NCBI RefSeq assembly: GCF_012927245.1
Contig: NZ_JABBGE010000016.1
Location: 62,001-126,000, forward strand
Length of the DNA: 64,000 nucleotides
Direction of reading: 5' to 3'
From: Streptomyces sp. R302
Lineage (GTDB): Bacteria; Actinomycetota; Actinomycetes; Streptomycetales; Streptomycetaceae
Shown: piece by piece, positions 9,928 to 18,811 of the stretch
Layout: every line of letters starts with the position of its first letter
Position numbering within the stretch: position 1 is the first letter of the stretch
The notes under the pieces: model-generated
Told to the model about the DNA's origin: nothing
Seen by the model: the letters and a program-made list of their open reading frames with translations, nothing else
Databases searched by the model: none
Position numbers and translations under genes: made by a program

Positions 9928-11481
9928 CTACCGCTCCCCCTCCCCCGTCGCCTTGAGGGCCAGCCACAGCTCCATCCGCACGTCCGGGTCGTCGAGCGAA
10001 CGCCCGAGGATCTCCTCGACGCGCCGCATCCGGTAGCGCAGGGTGTGCCGGTGCACCCCGAGATCGGCGGCGGCGGCGTCCCACTGCCCGTGCCGGGAGA
10101 GCCAGGCGCGCAGGCTGGCCACCAGGTCGCCGCGGCCGGTGGCGTCGTGCTCGCGCAGCGCCCGCAGCATGCCGTCGGCGAAGGCGCGCACGGCGTCGTC
10201 GGCGAGGAGCGGAAGGACGGAGCCGGCCGCCAGGTCCTCGTGCTCGACGAGGGCGCGGCCGCGGCGGCGGGCCACCGAGAGGGCCTGCTCGGCCTGCCGG
10301 TACGCGGCGGCGGCGGTGCCGGTGCCGGCGGGGGCGGAGAGCCCGACGACGACGCCGGCGTCCTCGGCCTCGCGTTCGGCGTACCCGGCGCAGGCGGCGA
10401 CGACCGCGCCGTCGTCGCCGGCGAGGACGATGAGCCGCTCCTCGCCCTCGGGCACGGTGAGCACCGCCTCGCCGGCCCGCGCGGCCGCGGCCTCCAGGGC
10501 CTCGGCGAGCACCGGGAGCGGCGGTTCGGGCGACTCGCCGGCGCTGGCGGGTTCGGCGACGAGGATCCGGAAGGGGGCGTCGAGGAGGCCGCCGTAGACG
10601 TCGCCGGCGACGGTACGGGCGTGCTCCGGCTGCCCGGCGAGCATCAGGCGCAGCACGGCGGCGCCGAGGCGGTGCTCGGCGGCCTGGAGGGAGCGGGAGC
10701 GTTCGGTGGTGAGGGTGAGGAGGGCGATCGCGGAGTGGACGGCGTACCGCTCGGCGGTGCCGAGGGGGGCGGCGGTGCCGACGGCGAGGGCGCCGCGGAC
10801 CCGGCGGCCGGTCCCGAGCGACTGCAACTCGACCCGGTCGTCCGAACCGCCCACGACGGCGCTGGCGGGGGCGGGGCGTTCACGCAGCCGCTCGACGTCC
10901 GGGGTGAGGCGGGCGGCGCGGCGGGCCGCCCACTCGGGCGAGACGGCGACGACGGACCCGGCGGCGTCGTAGAGCGCGGCCCAGCCGTCGACGTGCGCGG
11001 CGAGCCGGGCGACGACCGCGTCCGGGCCCTCGGCGAGGGCGGCCCGGGTGAGCTCGCGCTGCGCCTCGAAGCCGGCGGTCACGGCCCGGTACTGGTCGGC
11101 GGCGATGGCGGCGGAGACGGCCTTGCTGATGGCGAGGAAGGGGGTGCGGCGGGGCACTTCGAGGAGCGGCAGGTGCTCGGCGCGGGCGGCGTCGAGGAGC
11201 GCGCCCGGGATCTCCTCGTAGTTCACCCCCACGGCGAACCCGAGCCCCACGACGCCCGCGCCGAGCAGCCGCCGCACGTACCGCCGCATCGCCTCCGGGT
11301 CCTCGGCGTCGAGCGTCAGGGCGGTGGTGAGCAGCAGCTCGCCGCCCTCCATGTACGGCACGGGATCGGCCAGCTCGCTGACGTGCGCCCACCGGACGGG
11401 CGTGTCGAGACGGTCCTCCCCCGCCCGGGCCAGGAGCCGGAGCGCGGAGTTGTGGACGAGCGAGGCGAGGGTGGGCGGCAT
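9928..11481 (-). CDS. PucR-family transcriptional regulator
   Basis: A 517-residue regulator. The N-terminal PucR domain (about 1-125: RWAHVSELADPVPYMEGGELLLTT split over the first 60 residues) is followed by a GGDEF-like middle region and a C-terminal helix-turn-helix of the CdaR/PucR type, with YRMRRVEEILGRSLDDP at the end and LGVHRHTLRYR as the recognition helix. The family controls purine, GABA or proline catabolism. Here it is a good candidate to control gabT (14251) and the nearby aldehyde dehydrogenase, although it is not adjacent to gabT. The start is ATG 11481. Confidence 0.92.
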   Translation of the reverse strand: MPPTLASLVHNSALRLLARAGEDRLDTPVRWAHVSELADPVPYMEGGELLLTTALTLDAEDPEAMRRYVRRLLGAGVVGLGFAVGVNYEEIPGALLDAARAEHLPLLEVPRRTPFLAISKAVSAAIAADQYRAVTAGFEAQRELTRAALAEGPDAVVARLAAHVDGWAALYDAAGSVVAVSPEWAARRAARLTPDVERLRERPAPASAVVGGSDDRVELQSLGTGRRVRGALAVGTAAPLGTAERYAVHSAIALLTLTTERSRSLQAAEHRLGAAVLRLMLAGQPEHARTVAGDVYGGLLDAPFRILVAEPASAGESPEPPLPVLAEALEAAAARAGEAVLTVPEGEERLIVLAGDDGAVVAACAGYAEREAEDAGVVVGLSAPAGTGTAAAAYRQAEQALSVARRRGRALVEHEDLAAGSVLPLLADDAVRAFADGMLRALREHDATGRGDLVASLRAWLSRHGQWDAAAADLGVHRHTLRYRMRRVEEILGRSLDDPDVRMELWLALKATGEGER

Positions 11482-11582
11482 CGGGAACCGGCGGACCTTA
11501 CGAGCGGAGGCCGGGACACGGGACCCGCGCCCGGCGAGGGGAACGCCGCTGGGGAGCGCGGCCCACCCGATTGTGCCAGGCC

Positions 11583-11602
11583 CCCCGCGCCACCGCGCGG
11601 GG
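11583..11602 (-). terminator. GC-rich hairpin after the TraG-like gene
   Basis: CCCCGCGC pairs with GCGCGGGG around a 4-base loop, 8 bases past the stop codon of the minus-strand gene at 11610. No T tract is present. Confidence 0.6.
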
Positions 11603-11609
11603 CCGTGCT

Positions 11610-14003
11610 TCAGGCGCGGAGGTCGACGAGGAGGGGTGGCGTGTGCTCGCCCCGCACATGGGTGAGGGAGAGGACCGCATGGCCGGGCGGCACGCCGTGG
11701 GCCAGGTCGGAGGCCGACCACCGCTCCCGCTCGACCTCGCGGACGGTCACCGCGTCGGTGGTGACGGCCCTGCCGGTGACGAGCTTGCGCACGGCGTGTG
11801 CCACCCGGGTGAGGGGTTCGTCGGAGCGGACGGTACGGCTGGTGAAGTCCCGGGTCTCCACCCACTCGGTGCCCCAGGTCTCCGCGAACCGCTTGCCGTC
11901 CCAGGTGGTGACCCCGGCGAGGGCGAACCGGCAGCCGACCGCCCCGAACAGCGGGGTCCGCAGGTGCTCGGGGACGTCCTCGACGGTACGGAGCCCGAGG
12001 ACGACGCCCGCGTGGGCGGAGCGCAGCCGCTGGAGGCCCCGCACGGTCGCGGCGGTCAGGGTGTGCGCGGCGTCGTCGAGGACGAGGCAGGCGAAGCGGG
12101 CTCGGTCGGTCCGCTCCACGGCCCGGCCGAGGAACTGGGCGAGCACGAGCCGGGTGAGGAGCCGTGACGCCTCGGCGTGCCCGGATTCCGGCAGGTCGAT
12201 CCGGACGCGGACCGGGTGGTCCAGGGCGCGCATGGTGAACGGGGTGGTCGCCCCGGAGGTGTCGAAGAAGTCGGCGAAGGCGGGGCGGTCGAGGAGCGCG
12301 ATCCGGTCGGCGAGCCGTCCGGCCGGGTCGCCGGCGGCGCCCTGCTGCCGCGCCCGGGCGTCGAGTTCACGGACGAGGGAGGCCTGGCCCGCGGCTTCGA
12401 GGGAGGCGCGCAGGGTCGAGAGGCGGGTGGGGTCGCCGTCGAGGAGTTCGCGGAGCTCGGGGACCGAGGGGAAGCGGCCGTGGACGGCGTGGAAGGGGCC
12501 GAGGAGCTGGGCGAGCGCGGTGGTGGCCGGGCGGGTGTCGGCGGTGTCGCCTGCCAGGACGTCGGCGAGCAGCGTGGCCGCGCGGTCCGGGTCGGAGGTA
12601 CCGCCGTACAGGTCGAGGTCGTGCGGCGAGGCGGGGTCGCCGACGCGGATGACGACGTCGTAGGCCTCGTCCGGGCCGAGGGGCGCGGTGTCGGGGCCGA
12701 CGACGACGACGGCGGCCTGTCCGGCGAGCGCCTGGAGGGAGAGGGACTCGACGAGCGGGCGGACGAGGCGGGTCGTCTTGCCGCTGCCGGAGGGGCCGAC
12801 GACGAGCATGCCGGTGCCGAGCACCCCCGGGTCGAGGGCGAGGCCCGTGGTGCGGCGCGCGTAGGGGTTGCGGGCGGTGTCCGCGACGGTGCCGAGGCGG
12901 ACCTGGCGGAGGGCGAGGTCGTGCGTGGCGCTCCGGCCGATGAGGGAGCGGCCCCCGGAGGGGTGCAGGAAGGCCGCGGCACCCCGGGCGAGGACCTCGT
13001 GGACGAAGGCCGTCTGCTTCTCGTGGCTGTGGCCCGCGGCCTCCCAGGCGGCGCGGATCCGCGCGTAGTCGACGTCGTTCATGCCCCCGCCGGCCGCCTC
13101 CGCGGCGAGCCGCTCGGCCGCCTCGCCGAACCCGGCGGCCCTCAGCTCGGGCCAGGAGGCGGGGTCGGCGGCCCCGGTGACGGGGGCGGGCGGTGCGGCG
13201 GGCGCCCCGGGACGCGGGGGTGTGCGCCGCAGGGCGAGCCAGACGAAGGGGAGGGCGGTGGCGACGGTGAGCACGAGGGTGGCCGTGTCCTCCATCTCCA
13301 GGTTGGCGTAGATCGCGGCGGGGCTCGTCAGGTCGTAGGGCAGCATCGAGAGGACGAGGGGGCGGAGCGGCAGCCAGTCGCCGCGGACCAGGGCGATGGT
13401 GATCAGGCCCATGAGGACGGCGAGGGCGAGCTGTGCCCGGCGCCCGTACTCCCGGACGAGCCGGCTCCAGGCGTACGGCCAGCGGCCGAAGCGGCCGATG
13501 CCGCCGAAGACGCCGGCGAAGAGGACGAAGCGGTAGACGGCGAGCGCGATCGGGCCCCCGGTGCCGGGCACGGGCGCGCCGCCGAGCGGGCGCCACCAGT
13601 CGGCGGGGGTGAAGAGCCGGATCGGGACGCTCCAGTAGGGGATGTAGCCGTTGCGGAGCAGCGACCAGAGCAGGACGGCGACGAGGAAGGAGATCGTCGC
13701 GCCGGCGAGCACGGTCCGCAGCGGCGTCTCGTCCGGTGCCTGCTCGGGCCGTGGCACGTGTCCGTACCGCCAGATGCCGGGCGCGGCCTCGGGGCGTGGC
13801 GTGCGCAGCCAGTCGACGAGCGTGGACGCGGCTCGCGCGCTGGGCGCGGCGGTGGGCCGGGGCGGGGTGGGGCGCGGTGCGGCGGAGGGTGTGGAGCCCG
13901 GCATCGGAGGGGTGCCGGGGGGCGGGCCCGCCGGACGGGGGATGTCCGGGTGCGGGCGCCCGTCGTGCGTGCCCCGCGAGCCGTGCGTGCCCTCGAACTC
14001 CAT
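11610..14003 (-). CDS. VirD4/TraG-like membrane-anchored ATPase
   Basis: A 797-residue protein. Residues 1-60 are Pro-rich and disordered, and four hydrophobic segments lie at about 97-116, 151-170, 190-206 and 238-258. A cytosolic P-loop domain follows, with Walker A GPSGSGKT at 403-410 and Walker B CLVLDDA at about 639-645. The layout is that of type IV coupling proteins such as TraG/TraD/VirD4, which pump DNA or protein through membranes. No conjugation, relaxase or secretion genes are nearby, so its partner is unknown. It is divergent from gabT, and the two share a 247-base control region. Confidence 0.75.
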   Translation of the reverse strand: MEFEGTHGSRGTHDGRPHPDIPRPAGPPPGTPPMPGSTPSAAPRPTPPRPTAAPSARAASTLVDWLRTPRPEAAPGIWRYGHVPRPEQAPDETPLRTVLAGATISFLVAVLLWSLLRNGYIPYWSVPIRLFTPADWWRPLGGAPVPGTGGPIALAVYRFVLFAGVFGGIGRFGRWPYAWSRLVREYGRRAQLALAVLMGLITIALVRGDWLPLRPLVLSMLPYDLTSPAAIYANLEMEDTATLVLTVATALPFVWLALRRTPPRPGAPAAPPAPVTGAADPASWPELRAAGFGEAAERLAAEAAGGGMNDVDYARIRAAWEAAGHSHEKQTAFVHEVLARGAAAFLHPSGGRSLIGRSATHDLALRQVRLGTVADTARNPYARRTTGLALDPGVLGTGMLVVGPSGSGKTTRLVRPLVESLSLQALAGQAAVVVVGPDTAPLGPDEAYDVVIRVGDPASPHDLDLYGGTSDPDRAATLLADVLAGDTADTRPATTALAQLLGPFHAVHGRFPSVPELRELLDGDPTRLSTLRASLEAAGQASLVRELDARARQQGAAGDPAGRLADRIALLDRPAFADFFDTSGATTPFTMRALDHPVRVRIDLPESGHAEASRLLTRLVLAQFLGRAVERTDRARFACLVLDDAAHTLTAATVRGLQRLRSAHAGVVLGLRTVEDVPEHLRTPLFGAVGCRFALAGVTTWDGKRFAETWGTEWVETRDFTSRTVRSDEPLTRVAHAVRKLVTGRAVTTDAVTVREVERERWSASDLAHGVPPGHAVLSLTHVRGEHTPPLLVDLRA

Positions 14004-14102
14004 CTTCCCCTGCCCCCTGGCCCTTCGACTCCGCGGCGCTGTCGTCCGGGCCCAATCTAGAGCCTCGGTCCCGGATCGTGCCCCGGATCAGGGCGATGGC
14101 GC

Positions 14103-14164
14103 GGAGTGGTCCCGGACAAGTGCGCGTATGGCCGATACGGACAAGGACACGCCGGGACCACTCC
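14103..14164. promoter_or_regulatory. Inverted and direct repeats in the gabT / TraG-like divergent promoter
   Basis: A perfect 13-base inverted repeat (GGAGTGGTCCCGG at 14103-14115 and its complement at 14152-14164) encloses a direct repeat CGGACAAG (14113-14120 and 14138-14145, 25 bases apart) and a small palindrome CGTAT-N5-ATACG. The spacing and position, 87-148 bases before the gabT ATG, suit an operator. The PucR regulator 2.6 kb away is a possible binder; this is inference. Confidence 0.5.
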
Positions 14165-14250
14165 CATCCGTAGCATGCGCCGGGCGTGCGGCCGCGCCTA
14201 GCCTGCGGAGGAAACCCGCAAGAGCGTCCAGAACACCCCAGGAGCCCCGC

Positions 14251-15585
14251 ATGAACGCTGTCCCGCAGGAGCGGCGCGTCGTCACCGCCATTCCCGGTCC
14301 GAAGTCGCAGGAGCTTCAGGCTCGTCGGCTGGAGACGGTCGCCGGGGGCGTGGGTTCCACGCTGCCCGTGTTCACCAAGCGCGCGGGCGGCGGGATCATC
14401 GAGGACGTCGACGGCAACCTGCTGATCGACTTCGGGTCCGGCATCGCCGTGACGTCCGTGGGCGCCTCCGCCGAGGCCGTCGTGCGCCGCGCCTCCGCGC
14501 AGCTGCAGGACTTCACCCACACCTGTTTCATGGTGACGCCGTACGAGGGCTACGTGGAGGTCTGCGAGGCGCTGGCCGAGCTGACCCCGGGAGACCACGC
14601 CAAGAAGTCCGCGCTGTTCAACTCGGGCGCCGAGGCGGTCGAGAACGCCGTCAAGATCGCGCGTTCGTACACCAAGCGCCAGGCCGTCGTCGTCTTCGAC
14701 CACGGCTACCACGGCCGGACGAACCTCACCATGGGCATGACGGCGAAGAACATGCCGTACAAGCAGGGCTTCGGTCCGTTCGCGCCCGAGGTGTACCGCG
14801 TGCCGGTCGCCTACGGCTACCGCTGGCCCACGGGTGCCGAGAACGCCGGCCCCGAGGCCGCCGCCCAGGCGATCGACAACATCACCAAGCAGATCGGCGC
14901 CGACAACGTCGCCGCGATCGTCATCGAGCCGGTCCTCGGCGAGGGCGGCTTCATCGAGCCGGCCAAGGGCTTCCTCCCGGCGATCGTGAAGTTCGCCAAC
15001 GACAACGGCATCGTCTTCGTCGCCGACGAGATCCAGGCCGGCTTCTGCCGCACCGGCCAGTGGTTCGCCTGCGAGGACGAGGGCATCGTCCCGGACCTCA
15101 TCACCACCGCCAAGGGCATCGCGGGCGGTCTGCCGCTCGCCGCCGTCACCGGCCGCGCCGAGATCATGGACTCCGTCCACGGCGGCGGCCTCGGCGGCAC
15201 CTACGGCGGCAACCCGGTGGCCTGCGCCGGTGCGCTCGGCGCCATCGAGACGATGAAGGAGCTGGACCTCAACGGGAAGGCCAAGCGCATCGAGGAGGTC
15301 ATGAAGGCCCGCCTCTCCGCGATGCAGGAGAAGTTCCCCGTCATCGGCGACATCCGCGGCCGCGGCGCCATGATCGCCATCGAGCTCGTCAAGGACCCGG
15401 CGACGAAGGAGCCGCACGCCGAGGCCGCCGCCGCGCTCGCCAAGTACTGCCACAACGAGGGCGTGCTCGTCCTCACCTGCGGCACCTACGGCAACGTGCT
15501 GCGCTTCCTGCCGCCGCTGGTCATCGGCGAGGACCTGCTCAACGAGGGCCTGGACGTCATCGAGGCGGCGCTCGCCGCCCTCTGA
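14251..15585 (+). CDS. gabT: 4-aminobutyrate--2-oxoglutarate aminotransferase
   Basis: A 444-residue class-III PLP aminotransferase that turns GABA and 2-oxoglutarate into succinate semialdehyde and glutamate. Motifs: NSGAEAVENAVK (PLP phosphate binding), DHGYHGRT, the Asp of VADEIQAGFCRTG that pairs with the PLP ring nitrogen, and the Schiff-base lysine in TTAKGIAGG. The ATG at 14251 has an AGGAG before it. GABA is the product of polyamine breakdown, so this enzyme links to the polyamine operons at 18.9-26 and 34-39 kb. The upstream repeats suggest substrate-dependent control. Confidence 0.95.
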   Translation: MNAVPQERRVVTAIPGPKSQELQARRLETVAGGVGSTLPVFTKRAGGGIIEDVDGNLLIDFGSGIAVTSVGASAEAVVRRASAQLQDFTHTCFMVTPYEGYVEVCEALAELTPGDHAKKSALFNSGAEAVENAVKIARSYTKRQAVVVFDHGYHGRTNLTMGMTAKNMPYKQGFGPFAPEVYRVPVAYGYRWPTGAENAGPEAAAQAIDNITKQIGADNVAAIVIEPVLGEGGFIEPAKGFLPAIVKFANDNGIVFVADEIQAGFCRTGQWFACEDEGIVPDLITTAKGIAGGLPLAAVTGRAEIMDSVHGGGLGGTYGGNPVACAGALGAIETMKELDLNGKAKRIEEVMKARLSAMQEKFPVIGDIRGRGAMIAIELVKDPATKEPHAEAAAALAKYCHNEGVLVLTCGTYGNVLRFLPPLVIGEDLLNEGLDVIEAALAAL

Positions 15586-15618
15586 CGGACGGTTCGGCGC
15601 AAAGAGTGAAGACTCTGT

Positions 15619-15660
15619 GGGGGGCCGATGGCGGGACGCGTTTCCCGCTGTCGGTCCCCC
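15619..15660 (+). terminator. Imperfect hairpin after gabT
   Basis: GGGGG-CCGA-TG-GCGGGA pairs with TCCCGC-TG-TCGG-CCCCC with a few mismatches, 33 bases after the gabT stop and before the PAP2 gene. Confidence 0.5.
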
Positions 15661-15686
15661 TTCGCGTGCCGTACGGTCGTCTCCAG

Positions 15687-16439
15687 ATGAGAGAAACACC
15701 CGGGGCGGAGCATCCCCAGCCCCGCCCGGACCGTGCCGAAGCGCACACCACCGGAGCCTCGTGCTCCGGGATTCCTCACCGATCGGATGGCCGCCCGCCC
15801 CACACCCCCCGGGGCGCGCGGCAGCCCGGTCCTCCCGGCCGCCCCGGAACCACCCCCCCTGTTCCAGGGCGGCCGGCTCTCTTCTCGGCGCTCGTCGCCC
15901 TCGCCGTCGTGACCTGGCAGGTGCTCGTCCACGGCCCCTTGACCAGGCTCGACGAGCGGGTGTCCCGTTCCCTCGTGGACACCGTCCCCCGCCGACTGAG
16001 CGAACTCGCCTCCGACCTCGGCAATCTGACGGTCGCCCTCCCCGTACTCGCCGCCGCGATGGCGTACGCCGCGGGTCGCGGCCGCCGACGGGAGGCGCTC
16101 TTCGCCGGGCTCGCCATGGCCGCCGTACCGCTCCTCGTCGTACCGCTGAAGGAGTGGACGGCGCGGCCCGGGCCCCTCGAACCCTGGGCCCACGGCTACT
16201 ACCCCTCCGGGCATACGGCGACGGCCATGGTGGCGTATTTCGGTGCCGCCTGGCTGGTCTCGCGACGGCTCGTCCCCGTCGCCGCCGTGCTGACGGCGGT
16301 GACGGGGACGGGGCTGGTGCTGCGGGGCTTCCACTGGCCGCTGGACGTGGTGGCCAGTGGCTGCCTCGGGTTCCTGATCCTGGGGGTCGGTTCCAATTGG
16401 CTGCGTTCTACCCGAAGTACGTGTCGAAGTTCCGGCTGA
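15687..16439 (+). CDS. PAP2-family membrane phosphatase
   Basis: A 250-residue membrane protein with a Pro/Arg-rich cytoplasmic N-terminus (about 1-65) and five hydrophobic segments. The three phosphatase motifs are visible: KEWTARPGP (KX6RP), YYPSGHTAT (PSGH) and LRGFHWPLDVVAS (SRX5HX3D-like, with the conserved His and Asp). The family removes phosphate from lipid phosphates such as phosphatidic acid or undecaprenyl diphosphate at the outer face of the membrane. The ATG at 15687 was chosen because it starts the region with family similarity. Its 3' end overlaps the convergent chitinase gene by 32 bases. Confidence 0.85.
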   Translation: MRETPGAEHPQPRPDRAEAHTTGASCSGIPHRSDGRPPHTPRGARQPGPPGRPGTTPPVPGRPALFSALVALAVVTWQVLVHGPLTRLDERVSRSLVDTVPRRLSELASDLGNLTVALPVLAAAMAYAAGRGRRREALFAGLAMAAVPLLVVPLKEWTARPGPLEPWAHGYYPSGHTATAMVAYFGAAWLVSRRLVPVAAVLTAVTGTGLVLRGFHWPLDVVASGCLGFLILGVGSNWLRSTRSTCRSSG

Positions 16440-18207
16440 ACTCCCACTGGTTGAAGCGGTCCCAGTTGATCGACCAGGTCATCAGGCCGCGCAGCGACGA
16501 CCAGGTGCCGTGGGTCTGGTAGGTGCCGCAGTTCTGCTTCTTGGTGAGGCAGTCGAGGGCCTTGTTCACCTCGGTGGGGCTGGTGTGGCCGTTGCCCGCC
16601 TGGGTGGAGGCCGGGAGGCCGATGGCGACCTGCTCGGGGCGCAGGCCCGGGAAGAAGCGCTCGCTGTTGCCGGCGACCGGGAAGCCGGTGAGCAGCATGT
16701 CGGTCATGGCGATGTGGAAGTCGGCGCCGCCCATGGAGTGGTACTGGTTGTCGAGGCCCATGATGGAGCCCGAGTTGTAGTCCTGGACGTGCAGCAGGGT
16801 GAGGTCGTCGCGCAGGGCGTGGATGACCGGGAGGTACGCGCCGGCGCGCGGGTCCTGGCCGCCCCAGGGGCCTGAGCCGTAGTACTGGTAGCCGAGCTGG
16901 ACGAAGAAGGTCTCGGGGGCCATCGTCAGGACGAACTTCGCGCCGTACCTGGCCTTGAGGGTCTTGACCGCCTGGATGAGGTTGACGATCACCGGCGAGG
17001 TCGGGTTGCGGAAGTCGGTGTCGCCGTTCCGGAGCGAGAGCGAGTGGCCCTCGAAGTCGATGTCGAGGCCGTCGAGGCCGTACTCGTCGATGATCTTCGA
17101 GACGGAGGAGACGAAGGTGTCGCGGGCGGCGGTGGTGGCGAGCTGGACCTGGCCGTTCTGGCCGCCGATGGAGATGAGGACCTTCTTGCCGGCGGCCTGC
17201 TTGGCCTTGATCGCCGCCTTGAAGTCGGCCTCGGACTCGACGGTCGGGCACTCGGCGACCGGGCAGAGCGTGAAGCGGATGTCGCCGGAGGTCACCGAGG
17301 TCGGTTCGCCGAAGGCGAGGTTGACGACGTCCCAGGAGTCGGGCACGTCGGCCATGCGGGTGTAGCCGGAGCCGTTGGCGAAGCTGGCGTGGAGGTAGCC
17401 GACGAGGGCGCGGGCGGGCAGTTCGCCGCCTCCGCCGCCTCCTCCGGAGGTCGTGGTGGCGGTGACGGCCGTGGACCGGGCGGACTCGCCGGCGCTGTTC
17501 ACGGCCGAGACCTGGAAGCTGTAGGCGGTGTTCGGGGTGAGGCCGGTGGCGGTGTACGAGGTGCCGGTGGCCGTGCCGACGGCGGTGCCGCCGCGGTAGA
17601 TCCGGTACGAGGTGGCTCCCGCGACCGCCGGCCAGTTGAGCGGCACCGAGGTGGAGGTCGGGCTGCCGGCGGCGAGGCCCGTGGGGGTGGCGGGTATCTC
17701 CACCGGGGCGCCGCCGGGGCCGTAGAGGGAGAGGTCGTCGGCCTGGTAGGCGGGGGTGCCGTACCAGCCGTGGGTGTAGATCGTGACCGAGGTGGTGGTG
17801 GCGCCGGCGGTGAAGGAGGTGCTGAGCTTCTGCCAGTCGGGGGCCGACTGGGTCCAGGTGTACCCGTCGGTGGTGCCGGTGCCGGTGACGCCCAGGTAGA
17901 CGTAGCTGCCGCGGACCCAGCCGCTCAGCGTGTACGTCGAGTCGGGCCGCACGGTGATGGTCTGGGAGCACGTGGCGTTGTCGCTGCCGGCGGGGGTGGC
18001 CTGGAGGGCCTTCGTCCCGCCGTGCACGGGCGTGGTGACGACGGCGCCGCTGCCGGCCGTACAGCTCCAGCCGTCCAGGCCGGCCTCGAAGCCGCCGTTG
18101 CGGGCGAGTTCGGAGTCGGCGGCCTGGGCGGCCGGTGAGAGCGCGGCGAGCCCGCCCATGGCGAGCGCGCCCGCCAGGAGCAGGGTGAGGGGTCTGGTGC
18201 GGTCCAC
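16408..18207 (-). CDS. Secreted GH18 chitinase with carbohydrate-binding and fibronectin III domains
   Basis: A 599-residue exported enzyme. A Sec signal peptide is cut near AQA-AD (29/30); a carbohydrate-binding beta-sandwich follows at about 31-165, a fibronectin type III domain at 172-253, a poly-Gly linker at 255-261, and a GH18 catalytic barrel at 264-599. The catalytic signature DGLDIDFE is at 379-386, with E386 as the general acid. It cleaves beta-1,4 bonds of chitin. A DasR-type box and direct repeat lie 46-75 bases upstream of the start, as in known Streptomyces chitinase promoters, so induction by chitin oligomers through DasR is expected. Confidence 0.95.
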   Translation of the reverse strand: MDRTRPLTLLLAGALAMGGLAALSPAAQAADSELARNGGFEAGLDGWSCTAGSGAVVTTPVHGGTKALQATPAGSDNATCSQTITVRPDSTYTLSGWVRGSYVYLGVTGTGTTDGYTWTQSAPDWQKLSTSFTAGATTTSVTIYTHGWYGTPAYQADDLSLYGPGGAPVEIPATPTGLAAGSPTSTSVPLNWPAVAGATSYRIYRGGTAVGTATGTSYTATGLTPNTAYSFQVSAVNSAGESARSTAVTATTTSGGGGGGGELPARALVGYLHASFANGSGYTRMADVPDSWDVVNLAFGEPTSVTSGDIRFTLCPVAECPTVESEADFKAAIKAKQAAGKKVLISIGGQNGQVQLATTAARDTFVSSVSKIIDEYGLDGLDIDFEGHSLSLRNGDTDFRNPTSPVIVNLIQAVKTLKARYGAKFVLTMAPETFFVQLGYQYYGSGPWGGQDPRAGAYLPVIHALRDDLTLLHVQDYNSGSIMGLDNQYHSMGGADFHIAMTDMLLTGFPVAGNSERFFPGLRPEQVAIGLPASTQAGNGHTSPTEVNKALDCLTKKQNCGTYQTHGTWSSLRGLMTWSINWDRFNQWEFSRNFDTYFG

Positions 18208-18252
18208 GACTGCCTCCGGGGGTGGGGGATCGGAGTGGAGCGCGCCACAGCA

Positions 18253-18282
18253 TGGTCCAGACCAATCGAGTGGTCAAGACCT
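18253..18282 (-). promoter_or_regulatory. DasR-type box and chitinase direct repeat
   Basis: TGGTCCAGACCA (18253-18264) differs by one base from the dre core TGGTCTAGACCA. TGGTCAAGACCT (18271-18282) repeats it 18 bases away. Paired 12-base direct repeats of this form are the known control element of Streptomyces chitinase promoters. The site lies 46-75 bases upstream of the chitinase ATG. Confidence 0.85.
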
Positions 18283-18315
18283 CTGTACGGGGCGGGACAT
18301 GCACGGGGGCGGCGG

Positions 18316-18798
18316 TCAGGGGGCACTCCCCCGCTGGGCCTGCTCCCCGGCCAGCGCGCCCGCCGCCTCGTGCATGGCCAGTTCAAGCAGCGAGGCGTCG
18401 GTGAGGGTGCCGAGTCCATCGGGCGCGACCAGCCAGCGCGCCGCGCCGGTGAGGCGCCCCGGGTACGGGACGACGATCCAGGTGCCGGGTCCGGCGCCGC
18501 GCACGCCGGTGCCGAGCCAGCGGGCGGCGGTGCCGGGCGGGACGAAGAAGCCGATCCGGGCGTCGCCGAAGTCGGCGAGGACGGGTCCCGGCCGACCGAC
18601 CAGCCGGGTCAGGACGTCGAGGGTGGCGCGGCCGAGCCCGCCCGGCAGGATCAGTACGTCCCAGCGCCGGCCGGCGGGCAGCAGGGCGACCCCGTGCGGG
18701 TTGCGCTCCCACTCCCAGCGGCAGGCGTCGGGATCCGGTGCGACCGCGGCCAGCCACTCCACCGCGGCCTTGACGCCGGAGGCCCCCGTAGATGTCAT
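18316..18798 (-). CDS. Conserved actinobacterial protein of unknown function, possible primase/polymerase-like
   Basis: A 160-residue soluble protein with no signal peptide or membrane segment. It begins with SGVKAAVEWLAAVAPDPDACRWEWERNPHG split across residues 6-35 and contains PGTWIVVPYPGRLTGAARWL. The pattern of a Trp/Pro-rich core resembles the short proteins often annotated as bifunctional DNA primase/polymerase N-terminal-like in Streptomyces, but I see no catalytic Asp pair, so I do not assign that activity. The ATG at 18798 has AGAGGAG eight bases upstream. Its leader contains a strong hairpin and a Crp-like palindrome, suggesting tight control. Confidence 0.75.
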   Translation of the reverse strand: MTSTGASGVKAAVEWLAAVAPDPDACRWEWERNPHGVALLPAGRRWDVLILPGGLGRATLDVLTRLVGRPGPVLADFGDARIGFFVPPGTAARWLGTGVRGAGPGTWIVVPYPGRLTGAARWLVAPDGLGTLTDASLLELAMHEAAGALAGEQAQRGSAP

Positions 18799-18811
18799 CG
18801 TGCGAACTCCT

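Noticed and set aside
6653..10036. 1127-residue plus-strand open frame
   Set aside because: Antisense to the aldehyde dehydrogenase and the EamA transporter, which have clear family motifs; no motif in this frame.
12367..15699. 1110-residue open frame on the minus strand over gabT and the TraG-like gene
   Set aside because: It is antisense to gabT and out of frame with the ATPase gene, and its composition (Arg, Gly, Asp-rich without structure) is that of a shadow.
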